Shown: in pieces, positions 48,009 through 57,870 of the stretch
Position numbering within the stretch: the stretch's first letter is position 1
How the letters are laid out: every line of letters starts with the position of its first letter
From: Perlabentimonas gracilis
GTDB lineage: Bacteria > Bacteroidota > Bacteroidia > Bacteroidales > Tenuifilaceae
Length of the DNA: 64,000 nt
Direction of reading: 5' to 3'
NCBI RefSeq assembly: GCF_011174675.1
Contig: NZ_JAANIG010000001.1
Coordinates: 124,001 to 188,000 of the forward strand
Notes under the pieces: generated by a model
The model's input: the letters and a program-made list of their open reading frames with translations, nothing else
What the model was told of the DNA's origin: nothing
Databases searched by the model: none
Translations under genes and position numbers: made by a program

Positions 48009-50462
48009 CTACCTTATCTGTGCCCCCAAGTCTCTGCTAAATGCGTTAATCAGGTTTTGCATCACCTTGTCAATCTGCTTATCGGTAAGGGTTTTGCTCT
48101 CATCCTGCAGGGTGAACGATACGGCGTACGATTTTTTCCCTTCGCCCAAATTCTGCCCCTTGTAAACATCAAATAGGTTGATATCCCTAATGAGCTTTCG
48201 TTCAGACTTGTGAGCAATCTCCTTAATCTGTGTAAAAGTCACATTCTCGTCAACGAGCAGGGCGAGGTCGCGGCGTACCTCGGGATACTTGGATATCTCG
48301 GTAAACTGAACGCTATTCTTTTTGGCCATTTTAAATAGCGACTCCCAATCAAGCTCGGCAAAAAACACCTCCTGCTTAATATCAAAATCTTTGCAAATCC
48401 TCTTCGAAACCATTCCAAGGTAACCCAAGGTTTTGCCGTTGATAACAAGGCTTATACCGTACTCGAATAGATCGGTTGGAGCCTCGCTCGTGTTTAAATT
48501 GTTAGTGTCAATACCCAGCTTGTCGAGTATGTTAAATACGTTAGCCTTAAGATGATAGAAGGTGGTCTTCTCCTGCTTTTTTATCCAGCTCTCCTCGGTG
48601 TCGTCGCCAGTTAACCAAAGTGCCAAACGCATCTTCTCGTTGTATGCCTTTAGGGCTACCTCGTAGTTTTCTTTGGATTTGTCGAACGTGTAGCAGTTAC
48701 CCCACTCGTAAAGCTTAAGGTTGCCTTTTTTTCTGTTGATATTGTAGATTACAGATTCTAACCCGCCAAACAGAAGGGTTTGCCTCAGGCCATTCAAGTC
48801 GGTACTCAGCGGGTTAATAATCTCAACAATGTTCTCGGCTGGGTATGTTTTCAGCTTGTCGTAATAGGCTTGCTTGGTTAGGGAGTTGCACATGATCTCG
48901 TGCATCCCAGTACCTGTTAGGGTGTCGGAAATAAGTTTGGTTACAATATGCTTGTTTGGGCGACTGCTATGCGCCAGGGTGCTGTTTACCTTTGTGGTAA
49001 TATCGATATTGTTGTAGCCATAAATCCTCAGAATTTCCTCCACCACATCGGCAGGGCGTTGCACATCCACCCGATAGGGCGGAATGCTTAGGCTTAACGT
49101 ATCGTCGTTATCGGCCTCAATGGAAATATCAAGCCCGGTAAGAATTTGCTTAATGGTTTCTTTGGGTATGTCTTTTCCAATTAGCTTGGTGGTGTAATCG
49201 ATGCTTAGCTCCACTTTGAAATTATCCACAGGGCTTGGGTACACATCAATAATTTCCGATGATATCTCACCACCAGTAATTTCCTTTATCAGCATAGCCG
49301 CCCGCTTTAGCGCCCAAATGGTGATGTTGGGGTCGGCGCCACGCTCGTAGCGGAACGAGGCATCGGTGCTAAGGCCATGACGTTTTGCGGTTTTGCGAAT
49401 CCACACGGGGTTAAAGTATGCGCTCTCGAGAAATATGTTTTTAGTGCTCTCGGTAACTCCCGATTTATTTCCGCCAAATACACCAGCAATACACATTCCC
49501 TCTGTAGTGTTGCAAATCATTAGGTCTTCGCTGCTTAGCTTTCGCTCAACATCATCGAGCGTGGTGAAGGGGCTTTCCTGTGGAAGCGTGCCAACAATCA
49601 CTTTCTTACCATCAACCTTATCGGCATCGAAGGCATGCAGAGGCTGTCCCACTTCATGAAGCACAAAGTTGGTAACGTCCACCACATTGTTTATTGGGCT
49701 AAGCCCAATGGAGCGAAGGCGCTTCTGTAACCATTCGGGCGATGGCTCAACCTTAACGTTGCTAATGGTTATTCCGCTGTATCGAGGGCATGCATCGGGG
49801 TTTTTAACCTCAACGGGGATGTGTAGATTGGTGTTGTCTATCTTAAAATTATCAACAGAAGGCTTAGTTGCCTTGGTGACCTTAGCTAGATTTAGGTACG
49901 CAGCCAAATCGCGCGCTACGCCAAAGTGCGAGGCGGCATCTATACGGTTGGGAGTTAACCCAATTTCGAACAGATAATCATCTTCAAGATTAAAAAAATC
50001 GGAGGCAGGTGTTCCTATTGGGGCATTGGAGGGGAGCACCATTATGCCATCGTGCGAAGTTCCTAGCCCCAGCTCATCCTCGGCGCAAATCATTCCTTCC
50101 GATAGTTGACCTCTAATCTTGGTTTTTTTCAGAGTGAGTTCGTTGTCGTTAAGGTACAGCGTGGTGCCAACGGTTGCCACCATTACCTTTTGTCCTGCGG
50201 CCACGTTGGGCGCACCGCAAACAATGTTAAGGGGGTCTGGTTTGCCAATGTTTACGGTGGTTATACTTAGCTTATCGGCATCGGGGTGCTTTGCGCAGGT
50301 AAGTACCTCGCCAATTACAACCCCTTTTAAACCACCTTTTACCGCCTCGATTTTCTCAAGCGATTCAACCTCAAGGCCTATGGAGGTTAGGATACCTGAC
50401 ATCTCTTCGGGAGAGAGGTTTACATCAATATACTCCTTTAGCCAGCTGTACGAAATCTTCAT
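48009..50462 (-). CDS. pheT: Phenylalanyl-tRNA synthetase beta subunit
   Basis: The start MKISYSWLKEYIDVNLSPEE is canonical; earlier in-frame codons are not. The 817 residues run in family order: N-terminal PheT part, EMAP-type tRNA-binding domain (about 40-150, with CAKHPDADKLSITTVNIG), B3/B4 editing domain, B5, the catalytic-like core and the C-terminal FDX-ACB anticodon domain (about 725-817: ISKYPEVRRDLALLVDE). pheS is not in the window, so the subunits are unlinked, as is common in Bacteroidota. Confidence 0.97.
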   Translation of the reverse strand: MKISYSWLKEYIDVNLSPEEMSGILTSIGLEVESLEKIEAVKGGLKGVVIGEVLTCAKHPDADKLSITTVNIGKPDPLNIVCGAPNVAAGQKVMVATVGTTLYLNDNELTLKKTKIRGQLSEGMICAEDELGLGTSHDGIMVLPSNAPIGTPASDFFNLEDDYLFEIGLTPNRIDAASHFGVARDLAAYLNLAKVTKATKPSVDNFKIDNTNLHIPVEVKNPDACPRYSGITISNVKVEPSPEWLQKRLRSIGLSPINNVVDVTNFVLHEVGQPLHAFDADKVDGKKVIVGTLPQESPFTTLDDVERKLSSEDLMICNTTEGMCIAGVFGGNKSGVTESTKNIFLESAYFNPVWIRKTAKRHGLSTDASFRYERGADPNITIWALKRAAMLIKEITGGEISSEIIDVYPSPVDNFKVELSIDYTTKLIGKDIPKETIKQILTGLDISIEADNDDTLSLSIPPYRVDVQRPADVVEEILRIYGYNNIDITTKVNSTLAHSSRPNKHIVTKLISDTLTGTGMHEIMCNSLTKQAYYDKLKTYPAENIVEIINPLSTDLNGLRQTLLFGGLESVIYNINRKKGNLKLYEWGNCYTFDKSKENYEVALKAYNEKMRLALWLTGDDTEESWIKKQEKTTFYHLKANVFNILDKLGIDTNNLNTSEAPTDLFEYGISLVINGKTLGYLGMVSKRICKDFDIKQEVFFAELDWESLFKMAKKNSVQFTEISKYPEVRRDLALLVDENVTFTQIKEIAHKSERKLIRDINLFDVYKGQNLGEGKKSYAVSFTLQDESKTLTDKQIDKVMQNLINAFSRDLGAQIR

Positions 50463-50509
50463 TGAAACTGAAATTATTTGTGAATTAACAATCTTCTTAT
50501 TGCAGCTCA

Positions 50510-50517
50510 CAAATGTA
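50510..50517 (-). promoter_or_regulatory. Predicted -7 element of pheT
   Basis: On the minus strand TACATTTG fits TAnnTTTG, 47 bp before the pheT ATG. No TTG is seen at the ideal upstream distance. The rest of the gap to 50799 (about 280 bp) shows nothing else I can name. Confidence 0.4.
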
Positions 50518-50799
50518 TGAAAAAAATGGCTTTATCGTTTATGGCTAGGCTATTTGTTTGATAGTGGATTGGGGTAAAGCAAATGTTCTAAATTATGGCC
50601 GGTGAAAACAGGTGCTAACGGAAACTTTTTCGTAACCTATATATTAGAATGCGCTTTTGAAAATTCTTCTCTCTTAAATCTTTAGAAGGATAGCTGGCAA
50701 TCTTTGTTTAACTTTTGTAACTTGGGGTGGTGTGGCGAATTTAAACCCTTGCAAAGTATAATATGAGTTGCAATTCCATTGTCATTAAAAGTGTTTGCT

Positions 50800-51759
50800 A
50801 TGAAAAAGACATTTACCGAATTCGAAAAGTTTTTTTACAGATATATTTTCCCAAAGCTAGAACCTGTTGAGGTTCTAAGAAGAAAAGTTGTTACAAGGGG
50901 GACTTTCGTATTTATTCTTTTTTCTCTACTGCTGCTCGCGAGTTATTTACTAGTATACCATACTGAGATGCTGGAAACCAATAAGCCAAACAAGGTGTTT
51001 CTGCTATCGGGGTTTGGTGTTTTGGTGGTTGGTTTCATTGTTGGAAGCTACGTGGTCGATTTTAAATCGTTTAGAAGTAGTTTTAAAAGTATCGTTGTTG
51101 AGCCAATTATAACATTCATTAATCCTGATTTAAACTACAACCCCGAAGGGTTTGTAAACCAGGATACATTTAACTTTTCACGCATATTTCTCCACTACCC
51201 CAACCGATACAAAGGCGAGGATTTAGTTTTAGGGAAGATTGGGAATGCAAACGTTAAGATGTCCGAAGTGGAGGCATTGTATGTAGTTAAGTCTGGGGGA
51301 AAGAAGAAATATGAAAGTATATACAATATCTTTTCGGGTCTTTTATTTGCAGCCGACTTTGGTGTAGAGTTCCATAAGTCAACCATTATAATTCCAAGGA
51401 GTGATATTCCAGATGTGTTCACCAAAAAAGCCCATCGCGAACGTTCCGAAGTGCTGATGGAAATTGATTGCCCCGACTTCAGTAGCCATTTTGCTGTTTA
51501 CTCGGAGGATGCCAACGAAACTCAACGCCTACTTACCAAGCCGTTTCTGCAGCGTATTATTGATTTAAATCGTAAACATTCAGGTAAGGTTTATTTATCG
51601 TTTGTTGGATCGTATTTATTCATTGCCATATCCAAAACCGATAACCTTTTAGAACCTCCACTATTTAAAAACCTCACTCGGATAGAAAGTGTAAAGCCTT
51701 ACTTCGAGCAGGTTCAGCAATTAACCTCCCTTCTTTTCGATCTCAATCCAAGCCAATGA
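50800..51759 (+). CDS. DUF3137-like membrane protein
   Basis: From the ATG at 50800 it has 319 residues; an in-frame TTG 21 bp earlier is less likely. Two membrane helices (about 33-55 and 66-87) are followed by a soluble domain. That domain carries YEGEDLV-like spacing before SEVEALYV and a later FSGLLFAADF segment, which I associate with DUF3137. The function of that family is unknown. It stands alone between pheT and surE. Confidence 0.6.
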   Translation: MKKTFTEFEKFFYRYIFPKLEPVEVLRRKVVTRGTFVFILFSLLLLASYLLVYHTEMLETNKPNKVFLLSGFGVLVVGFIVGSYVVDFKSFRSSFKSIVVEPIITFINPDLNYNPEGFVNQDTFNFSRIFLHYPNRYKGEDLVLGKIGNANVKMSEVEALYVVKSGGKKKYESIYNIFSGLLFAADFGVEFHKSTIIIPRSDIPDVFTKKAHRERSEVLMEIDCPDFSSHFAVYSEDANETQRLLTKPFLQRIIDLNRKHSGKVYLSFVGSYLFIAISKTDNLLEPPLFKNLTRIESVKPYFEQVQQLTSLLFDLNPSQ

Positions 51760-51903
51760 TGTAAGCTATATTAATCATTCTTACTGCAAACCTTTATCCC
51801 TCTGTTATGTTTATTTGATATTGCTCTTTGTAAGGCGGAGTTTAGCATTGGTGATTACATTACAATACCTATGTGTTAAGCTGTGATTTTTCAATGATTT
51901 AAG

Positions 51904-51911
51904 TAACTTTG
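51904..51911 (+). promoter_or_regulatory. Predicted -7 element of the surE operon
   Basis: TAACTTTG fits TAnnTTTG, 17 bp before the surE ATG. The expected TTG position holds TGT, so the -33 element is weak. Confidence 0.45.
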
Positions 51912-51928
51912 CAACCAAATAAAAATTT

Positions 51929-52759
51929 ATGTCAACTAGTTCAAACAAAAGAGAGCCACTGATTTTAATATCGAATGATGATGGCTATCGTGCCAAGGGG
52001 CTGGAGGCTCTAATACAAATGGCCAAGCCATTGGGCAGAGTGGTTGTGGTTGCTCCCAGCGAGGGGCACTCAGGAATGTCGCACGCCATTACCATAAAAG
52101 ATCCACTACGAATTCGCAAGCAGAAACGTACCGACGATGTGGAGCTATACTCGGTGAATGGTACTCCTGTTGATTGCATAAAGCTGGCCATGAGCGAGGT
52201 GCTGAAAACTACTCCCGATATTATCCTGTCTGGGGTTAACCATGGATCCAACTCATCGGTTAGCGTTTTCTACTCTGGTACAATGGGAGCAGCTATTGAG
52301 GGATGTTTGTACGGTATCCCTTCCATTGGGTTTTCGCTACTCGATTTTATGCCCGATGCCGATTTTACAGGCGCTGTGGAGTATGGTAAGCCCATCATTG
52401 AGTCGGTGTTGGCCAATGGTCTTAAAAGAGGGGTGTGCTTAAATGTAAACTTTCCGGCTATCCCTGCCGACGAGATTAAAGGCGTTAGGGTGTGCCGACA
52501 GAATATGGGCACGTGGCGTGAGGAGTTCGATAAGCGAACCGACCCCCGTGGCATAGATTACTACTGGCTAACAGGTTACTTCCACAACGAGGAGCCCGAG
52601 GCCACCGATACCGATGAGTACGCCCTAGCGAATGGTTACGTTTCGGTTGTGCCCATAAGGGCCGACCTTACCGATATGTCCCAAGTGGCTACCCTGGCGC
52701 AAAGTTTAAATCTTAATGAATCTGACGCTGTAAAGGCAGAAAGATCAAAATCTCATTAA
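51929..52759 (+). CDS. surE: 5'/3'-nucleotidase SurE
   Basis: The 276 residues are those of a SurE phosphatase that removes phosphate from nucleotides. The metal-binding set is complete: ISNDDGY (Asp-Asp near residue 16-17), SGMSHAIT, and the later SGVNHGSNSS with the Asn ligand. The C-terminal GYVSVVPIRADLT strand is typical. It heads a run with a small membrane protein and lpxB, an arrangement common in Bacteroidota. Confidence 0.95.
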   Translation: MSTSSNKREPLILISNDDGYRAKGLEALIQMAKPLGRVVVVAPSEGHSGMSHAITIKDPLRIRKQKRTDDVELYSVNGTPVDCIKLAMSEVLKTTPDIILSGVNHGSNSSVSVFYSGTMGAAIEGCLYGIPSIGFSLLDFMPDADFTGAVEYGKPIIESVLANGLKRGVCLNVNFPAIPADEIKGVRVCRQNMGTWREEFDKRTDPRGIDYYWLTGYFHNEEPEATDTDEYALANGYVSVVPIRADLTDMSQVATLAQSLNLNESDAVKAERSKSH

Positions 52760-52771
52760 AAGGATCTCCTG

Positions 52772-53065
52772 GTGAAAAGAAAATTCGATAACCTTACCTT
52801 AGGGCTTATAGTGGGCGTAGTTGTCCCAATTATTTCCTACTTTTTTGTTCTCCGATTTATCTATCCATTTCAGTTTGCCGACAAATCGCTGCACTCCATT
52901 TGGATTCACCTAATGGCGCCCAAGATGATAAGCATTGGTGCCATACCAAACCTTGCCTTCTTCTTCCTTTTTATTTACACAAACAGGTTGAAGTCGGGTA
53001 GGGGAGTGCTTATGGCCACTGTTTTCTATGCCATTGCAGTGCTTATCATGAAGTTAATTTGGTAA
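52772..53065 (+). CDS. Small three-helix membrane protein
   Basis: The 97 residues start at GTG 52772, preceded by AAAGGATCTCC. They form three hydrophobic segments (about 10-30, 50-68 and 78-96). I do not recognise a named family, but short membrane proteins at this place between surE and lpxB are usual in the phylum. The gap is 12 bp after surE and 11 bp before lpxB, so it is cotranscribed. A role in the envelope is suggested by context only. Confidence 0.65.
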   Translation: MKRKFDNLTLGLIVGVVVPIISYFFVLRFIYPFQFADKSLHSIWIHLMAPKMISIGAIPNLAFFFLFIYTNRLKSGRGVLMATVFYAIAVLIMKLIW

Positions 53066-53076
53066 GTGTTTATCCA

Positions 53077-54186
53077 ATGAAGTACTACTTGATAGCAGGT
53101 GAGGCCTCGGGCGATTTGCACGCATCCAACCTAATGCAAGGCATTTTACAGCACGACCCCCAAGCCCAGTTTCGTTTCTTCGGTGGCGACCTAATGGCTT
53201 CCAAAGGGGGTGAGCTGGTTAAGCATTACCGTGAGATGTCGTTCATGGGCTTTTGGGAAGTGCTCGTTAACCTTCGTCAGATATCAAGAAATTTAAACTA
53301 TTGCAAAAAAGATATTGCCCAGTATAAACCCGATGCCGTTATTCTTGTCGATTATCCTGGGTTTAACATGCGAATTGCCAGGTTTGCTAAGCAGGCCGGG
53401 TACAAGGTGTTTTACTACATTGCTCCAAAGGTTTGGGCGTGGAAAGAGTCGCGGGTTAAGGCTTTAAGGAAATATGTAGATAAGTTGCTAATCATCTTCC
53501 CCTTTGAGGTCGATTACTTTAAAAAGCACGGTATTGATGCTGTTTACTGCGGAAACCCCTTGGTCGATTCGCTGGTGGAGGCGGAGAGAGATGGGGCTTT
53601 TATCCAACGCAACGAGCTGGGCACAAAGCCTATAATTGCTCTGCTTGCGGGTAGCCGAGTACAGGAGGTAAAGCATAATCTCCCGGTTATGATCAGTTTG
53701 GCAGGAAAATTGTCTGCCTATCAGCTGGTAATTGCTGGCGCACCCTCGCTCGATTATAGTGTGTATGAGCCCTACGTAAAGGGTTCCGAGGTGAAGATTA
53801 TTTTCAATCAAACACAAGAACTGCTTAAGCACTCAGTGGCTGCAGTGGTTACCTCGGGCACAGCAACGCTTGAGGCAGCGCTGCTAAATGTACCCGAGGT
53901 GGTTTGCTATCGCGGTAGTCTTGCGTCAATGCTTATTGCTGGCATGTTTATAAAGGTTAAGTACATATCTCTGGTAAACCTAATAATGAATGCCGAGGTG
54001 GTGAGGGAACTTATACAGTTTAAGCTCAATAGCCAAACCCTGTTCGACGAGCTAAGCAGTGTTCTGCCTGGGCAACCCGGCAGGGAAAAGATGCTTAATA
54101 ATTTTGCCCAGCTTCGGGAAATTCTTGGCGATAAGGGAGCCTCCAACCGATTTGCCGAGGCAATTGTGGAGTCAACAAAAAGCTAA
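53077..54186 (+). CDS. lpxB: Lipid-A-disaccharide synthase
   Basis: It joins UDP-2,3-diacylglucosamine and lipid X into the lipid A disaccharide at the inner membrane. The start MKYYLIAGEASGDLHASNLM is canonical. The 369 residues include MGFWEVL, the VDYPGFNMRIARFAK segment, YYIAPKVWAWKESR (about 113-126) and the C-terminal nucleotide-binding part with VTSGTATLEAAL. Its presence shows a Gram-negative envelope with lipid A. Confidence 0.96.
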   Translation: MKYYLIAGEASGDLHASNLMQGILQHDPQAQFRFFGGDLMASKGGELVKHYREMSFMGFWEVLVNLRQISRNLNYCKKDIAQYKPDAVILVDYPGFNMRIARFAKQAGYKVFYYIAPKVWAWKESRVKALRKYVDKLLIIFPFEVDYFKKHGIDAVYCGNPLVDSLVEAERDGAFIQRNELGTKPIIALLAGSRVQEVKHNLPVMISLAGKLSAYQLVIAGAPSLDYSVYEPYVKGSEVKIIFNQTQELLKHSVAAVVTSGTATLEAALLNVPEVVCYRGSLASMLIAGMFIKVKYISLVNLIMNAEVVRELIQFKLNSQTLFDELSSVLPGQPGREKMLNNFAQLREILGDKGASNRFAEAIVESTKS

Positions 54187-54251
54187 TTGTGTTCGTTTTG
54201 AAACTGATGTATTCCATTGATGTAACATAAGTTTTGCACTAACTATTTTAT

Positions 54252-55421
54252 ATGAAGCGAATAGTACTTTTTCTGACAGTTTTAGTATTGGTTTCAGCCG
54301 CAGTGGCTCAAAAGATAAGCGTTAGCTTACATAATGAGCTCAATTTGCAAACCGTTTTAATAACCCCAGTAAGTGGGCATTACACAATTATAACCGAGGA
54401 TGGCAACTTTGCCTTAAGCCCTAACCAAATTATCTACATTTCGCGAGTTGGCGATTCGGTAAGGGTTCGCGATATGGCGTCGCACTTTGGCACGTGGAAG
54501 CGTATCTCCATTGTGGGACATACCGATAACGATGTTATCCGCATAAACTCCATTGTTCCATCATTTCCTGCCCGCATATACGATGAGAATCTTGTTTTTT
54601 ATGTTGATTTTAATCGCCTAATGGCCATCAATATTGTGGATATCGACAAGTACATTGCAGGGGTTGTTGAGGCAGAGTCGGGGCCATCGGCGCATATCGA
54701 GTTTTACAAGGCGCAGGCGCTCTTGGCTCGCACCTACGCGCTGGGCCATATCGATAGGCACAAAGGCGAAGGATTTAACCTTTGCGATCAGGTACATTGC
54801 CAGGTATATAAGGGGCGAGCCAGCCGTAACCCCGATATACTGAAGGCTACCAAGGAAACCAGCGGCCAGATTGTTGTTGATGGCAACAGGGATCTTATTG
54901 TAGCCGCATTCCATGCCAACTGTGGTGGACAAACCGCCAATGCTGGCGATGTGTGGGTTACCTCGCAGGATTACTTGGTTTCTGTCCCCGATAGCTACTG
55001 TCGTAATATGCCCGGTGCAAGCTGGGAGGTGCGAATCCCTATAGATAGGTGGCGACAGTTTTTAATTGATCGCGGAATTCCTGCACAGGATATGGAGCCT
55101 AGCCAGTTTGCATACTCCAGCAAGGAGAGGGAATACTACTATGTTGTAGCCGGGAAGAAAATACCAACCACCGATGTTCGCACGTTCTTTAACCTTCGCT
55201 CGGCATACTTCTCTGTTGATATTGTTAGCAATATGGTTAGGGTGCGTGGCCGGGGGTACGGTCATGGCGTTGGCCTTTGCCAGGAGGGCGCCATGCAGAT
55301 GGCCCGGAGGGGCAGAACCTATCAGGAAATTATTCAGCATTACTTCCAAGGGGTATCCATTACCCACTACACCGATGTGAATGGCTTCGATGAGGATATC
55401 AACATAGTTGATATTGATTAA
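54252..55421 (+). CDS. SpoIID/LytB domain protein (exported)
   Basis: The 389 residues begin with a signal peptide (about 1-19, AVAQ). From about residue 115 the SpoIID domain is clear: DIDKYIAGVVEAESGPS, KAQALLARTYALGH, HANCGGQTANAGDVW and GRGYGHGVGLCQEGAMQMA. SpoIID of sporulating bacteria is a lytic transglycosylase that acts on denuded peptidoglycan. In non-sporulating Bacteroidota the homologues probably also act on the cell wall. It follows lpxB by 65 bp in the same direction. Confidence 0.88.
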   Translation: MKRIVLFLTVLVLVSAAVAQKISVSLHNELNLQTVLITPVSGHYTIITEDGNFALSPNQIIYISRVGDSVRVRDMASHFGTWKRISIVGHTDNDVIRINSIVPSFPARIYDENLVFYVDFNRLMAINIVDIDKYIAGVVEAESGPSAHIEFYKAQALLARTYALGHIDRHKGEGFNLCDQVHCQVYKGRASRNPDILKATKETSGQIVVDGNRDLIVAAFHANCGGQTANAGDVWVTSQDYLVSVPDSYCRNMPGASWEVRIPIDRWRQFLIDRGIPAQDMEPSQFAYSSKEREYYYVVAGKKIPTTDVRTFFNLRSAYFSVDIVSNMVRVRGRGYGHGVGLCQEGAMQMARRGRTYQEIIQHYFQGVSITHYTDVNGFDEDINIVDID

Positions 55422-55494
55422 GGTTTAATTCATATCGCATGAGCTACTGCCGTAACAGGTATATTATTGTGTTATATTAATCTATATATTTCTA

Positions 55495-56652
55495 ATGTTT
55501 ATAATTGACAAACCCTATGTTTCTGATTTGTTCAGAGATACGATTATTAAGAATAGCTACAAGCTGCTAAAAAACGAATTTGCTATTAATGCCGGCCACT
55601 TCAACGGCAATTTAATGTGCGATACCCAGCAGATGGTTAAGGAGTTTGAGGCAAAAGAGCTGCTTTACTTAAACTCAGAGAATAGCATTGAGTGGATTGC
55701 AACCAATTTGGCCAATACCTCTTTGCCTCAGTACATCAACGTTTTCAAGAACAAGGCCCTGTTTAGGGATATGATTCGCAAGATGTACCCCGATTTTTAC
55801 TACCAGCAGCTCGATTTAAGCGAGCTTAGAGATTTTGATATTAATAGCGTAAGGAAACCTTTTATTGTAAAACCAGCAGTGGGCTTTTTGAGCCTTGGGG
55901 TGTATACCATATATAGCAACGATGACTGGGCTAATGCTGTGATAGCCATTGAGAAGGAGATGGTTGAGGTGAAGAATATGTTTCCCAAGGAGGTGCTAAA
56001 TACCAGCAAGTTTATTATTGAGGAGTATATTGAGGGAACCGAGTACGCCTTTGATGCCTACTACGATAGCGAAGGAAATCCTGTGATAGTAAATATCCTC
56101 AAGCACCTTTTTGCCTCTGCAGAGGATGTTAGCGATAGGCTCTACATCACATCAAAAAGCATTATCAACGAGTTTAAGGATAAGTTCCAAGCCTTTCTGG
56201 AGGAGATGGGGCAAATCCTTCAGATTAGGAATATCCCCATTCACGTTGAGGTACGGGTAAATGGCGATTCAATAGTGCCCATTGAGGTAAATCCAATGCG
56301 ATTTGCTGGGCTGTGCACTACCGACATTGCATACTATGCCTATGGAATTAACCCATATGAGTACTTTATTGAGCGCAAGAAGCCCGATTGGGAAAATATT
56401 CTAAAGGGTAAGGAGGGTAAGACCTACAGCATTGTTATTCTCGATAAGCCAAAGGATATTGATGCCAATAGTATTAAGGAGTTCGATTTCGAAAGCGTTC
56501 TCAAGGGATTCGAAAAACCGCTGGAGGTTCGACAGATGGATATTAAACGATATCCCGTGTTTGGCTTTGTTTTTGCCGAAACCCGCGACGAGAATTTTGC
56601 TGAGCTAGAGAGTATCCTTGCAAATGATTTGAGGGAGTTTATAAAGATATAA
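55495..56652 (+). CDS. ATP-grasp domain protein, unknown substrate
   Basis: The 385 residues contain an ATP-grasp ligase core. KPFIVKPAVGFLSLGVY gives the ATP-binding lysine and glycine-rich loop (about 120-136). FIIEEYIEGTEYAFD follows (about 167-181), and VEVRVNGDSIVPIEVNPMRF holds the Mg2+-binding Glu-Asn pair. Such enzymes join a carboxylate to an amine or thiol. The gene is not near amino-acid-ligase or peptide biosynthesis genes, so the product is unknown. A strong terminator follows. Confidence 0.78.
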   Translation: MFIIDKPYVSDLFRDTIIKNSYKLLKNEFAINAGHFNGNLMCDTQQMVKEFEAKELLYLNSENSIEWIATNLANTSLPQYINVFKNKALFRDMIRKMYPDFYYQQLDLSELRDFDINSVRKPFIVKPAVGFLSLGVYTIYSNDDWANAVIAIEKEMVEVKNMFPKEVLNTSKFIIEEYIEGTEYAFDAYYDSEGNPVIVNILKHLFASAEDVSDRLYITSKSIINEFKDKFQAFLEEMGQILQIRNIPIHVEVRVNGDSIVPIEVNPMRFAGLCTTDIAYYAYGINPYEYFIERKKPDWENILKGKEGKTYSIVILDKPKDIDANSIKEFDFESVLKGFEKPLEVRQMDIKRYPVFGFVFAETRDENFAELESILANDLREFIKI

Positions 56653-56709
56653 CCTATCTTCAGATTCAATACTGGTTTGATGAGGTGAAAAAAATGACCT
56701 AAAGCCTTT

Positions 56710-56758
56710 AAGCATAAAGCGCAACCAATATAGTTTTGGTTGCGCTTTATGCTTTTGT
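56710..56758 (+). terminator. Strong terminator after the ATP-grasp gene
   Basis: A perfect 19-bp stem (56710-56728 with 56736-56754) and 7-nt loop are followed by TTGT. It ends 15 bp before the stop of the convergent VOC gene. Confidence 0.8.
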
Positions 56759-56768
56759 AAACTATTGT

Positions 56769-57857
56769 TTATCCAAGGTTTTTTACCTTTTTCAAACCAA
56801 GCATTCTAACCATCCAGCTGGGTAGCGGTTTCTCGTCGTCTCGTTTATCTAGGTTTAGCGAAATGCCATACTTCTTGGCAATGGGTACCCTGTGAGTTTC
56901 TACAAACTCAATGAGCGTACCATCCGGATCCTCGATGTACGAGAAATGTCCTGCTGCCTCACCCATATCGAAGCTGCCCTTCTGGTTGTGCTTAACATTG
57001 GAGTTTACAGTAAAGGGAAATCCCTTCTCGTTACACTCCTTCTCCAGCTCATCCATTCGGCGGATATCGAAGCACAGATGAATAAACCCTGGATCGCCCC
57101 AGAATCGTCCTTCGTACAGCTTGGAGGGGGTGCGGTCAAGTGCCTGAATGAGTTCAATTTGGGCATCGCCCAGCATCCTGCTGAAAGCACCCTTACGAGG
57201 TTTGCTATGGGATAGTACCACCCTACGGAACGATCCACCGCCACCGTTAAGCCCACTCAGCTCGTCGAAGCTACCTGTTGCATCGGCAAGTATCTCGTCA
57301 AACTCAAGGATTTCGCGGTAAACGGGTAGGGCTTTATCAATATCCGAAACGCCAATAACCGCACCGTAGGTTGCGCCGGTGGGCTTGGTTGGGTTCTTCT
57401 TAAACCACCCAATTCGGGTTTCAATCACCTCGAACGTGTTGCCCCGTGGGTCTTCAACATAAAAATGCTTTTGTCCACTTGGACTTGCAGTGATAGCGGT
57501 TATTGAGTTTTTCTCCAGGTTGCTAAGGTGGTTGTGCGCCTTTTGTATATCGTAGCACTTAATTTTGGCAGCAAAAATCCCTAGGTCACCAAGCAGCGGT
57601 TTCTCCTTGGGCTCTACCGGGGTGCGGCCAGAGTACTGCCAAATCTCAAATCCACCACCACCCTCGATGTTAAGTGCTAGGGCAGCGTGCCTTTTTTGAG
57701 GCTGATTGCCGGTGTAGGGCAGCATGAGTTCGGCCACGGTATCGTCCTCAAAAACCCGAACATCCACGCCAAATGCCTCCATATACCATTTCCACGCTGG
57801 GTAAAGATTGGTAACCCCAATCCCAATTTGTTGTATTCCACAAATAATTTTCGACAT
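56769..57857 (-). CDS. Two-domain VOC (glyoxalase/HPPD-like) protein
   Basis: The 362 residues contain two VOC domains (about 5-150 and 162-330), the layout of 4-hydroxyphenylpyruvate dioxygenase and related extradiol enzymes. In the second domain metal ligands could be Glu in IELIQAL, His in GFIHLCF and Glu in LIEFVE. The first strand, which usually supplies another His, has GAVIGV. The first domain has lost most ligands. It may be an isomerase, epimerase or dioxygenase. The SDR gene upstream is 13 bp away. Confidence 0.75.
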   Translation of the reverse strand: MSKIICGIQQIGIGVTNLYPAWKWYMEAFGVDVRVFEDDTVAELMLPYTGNQPQKRHAALALNIEGGGGFEIWQYSGRTPVEPKEKPLLGDLGIFAAKIKCYDIQKAHNHLSNLEKNSITAITASPSGQKHFYVEDPRGNTFEVIETRIGWFKKNPTKPTGATYGAVIGVSDIDKALPVYREILEFDEILADATGSFDELSGLNGGGGSFRRVVLSHSKPRKGAFSRMLGDAQIELIQALDRTPSKLYEGRFWGDPGFIHLCFDIRRMDELEKECNEKGFPFTVNSNVKHNQKGSFDMGEAAGHFSYIEDPDGTLIEFVETHRVPIAKKYGISLNLDKRDDEKPLPSWMVRMLGLKKVKNLG

Positions 57858-57870
57858 TGTACTTATGCTT

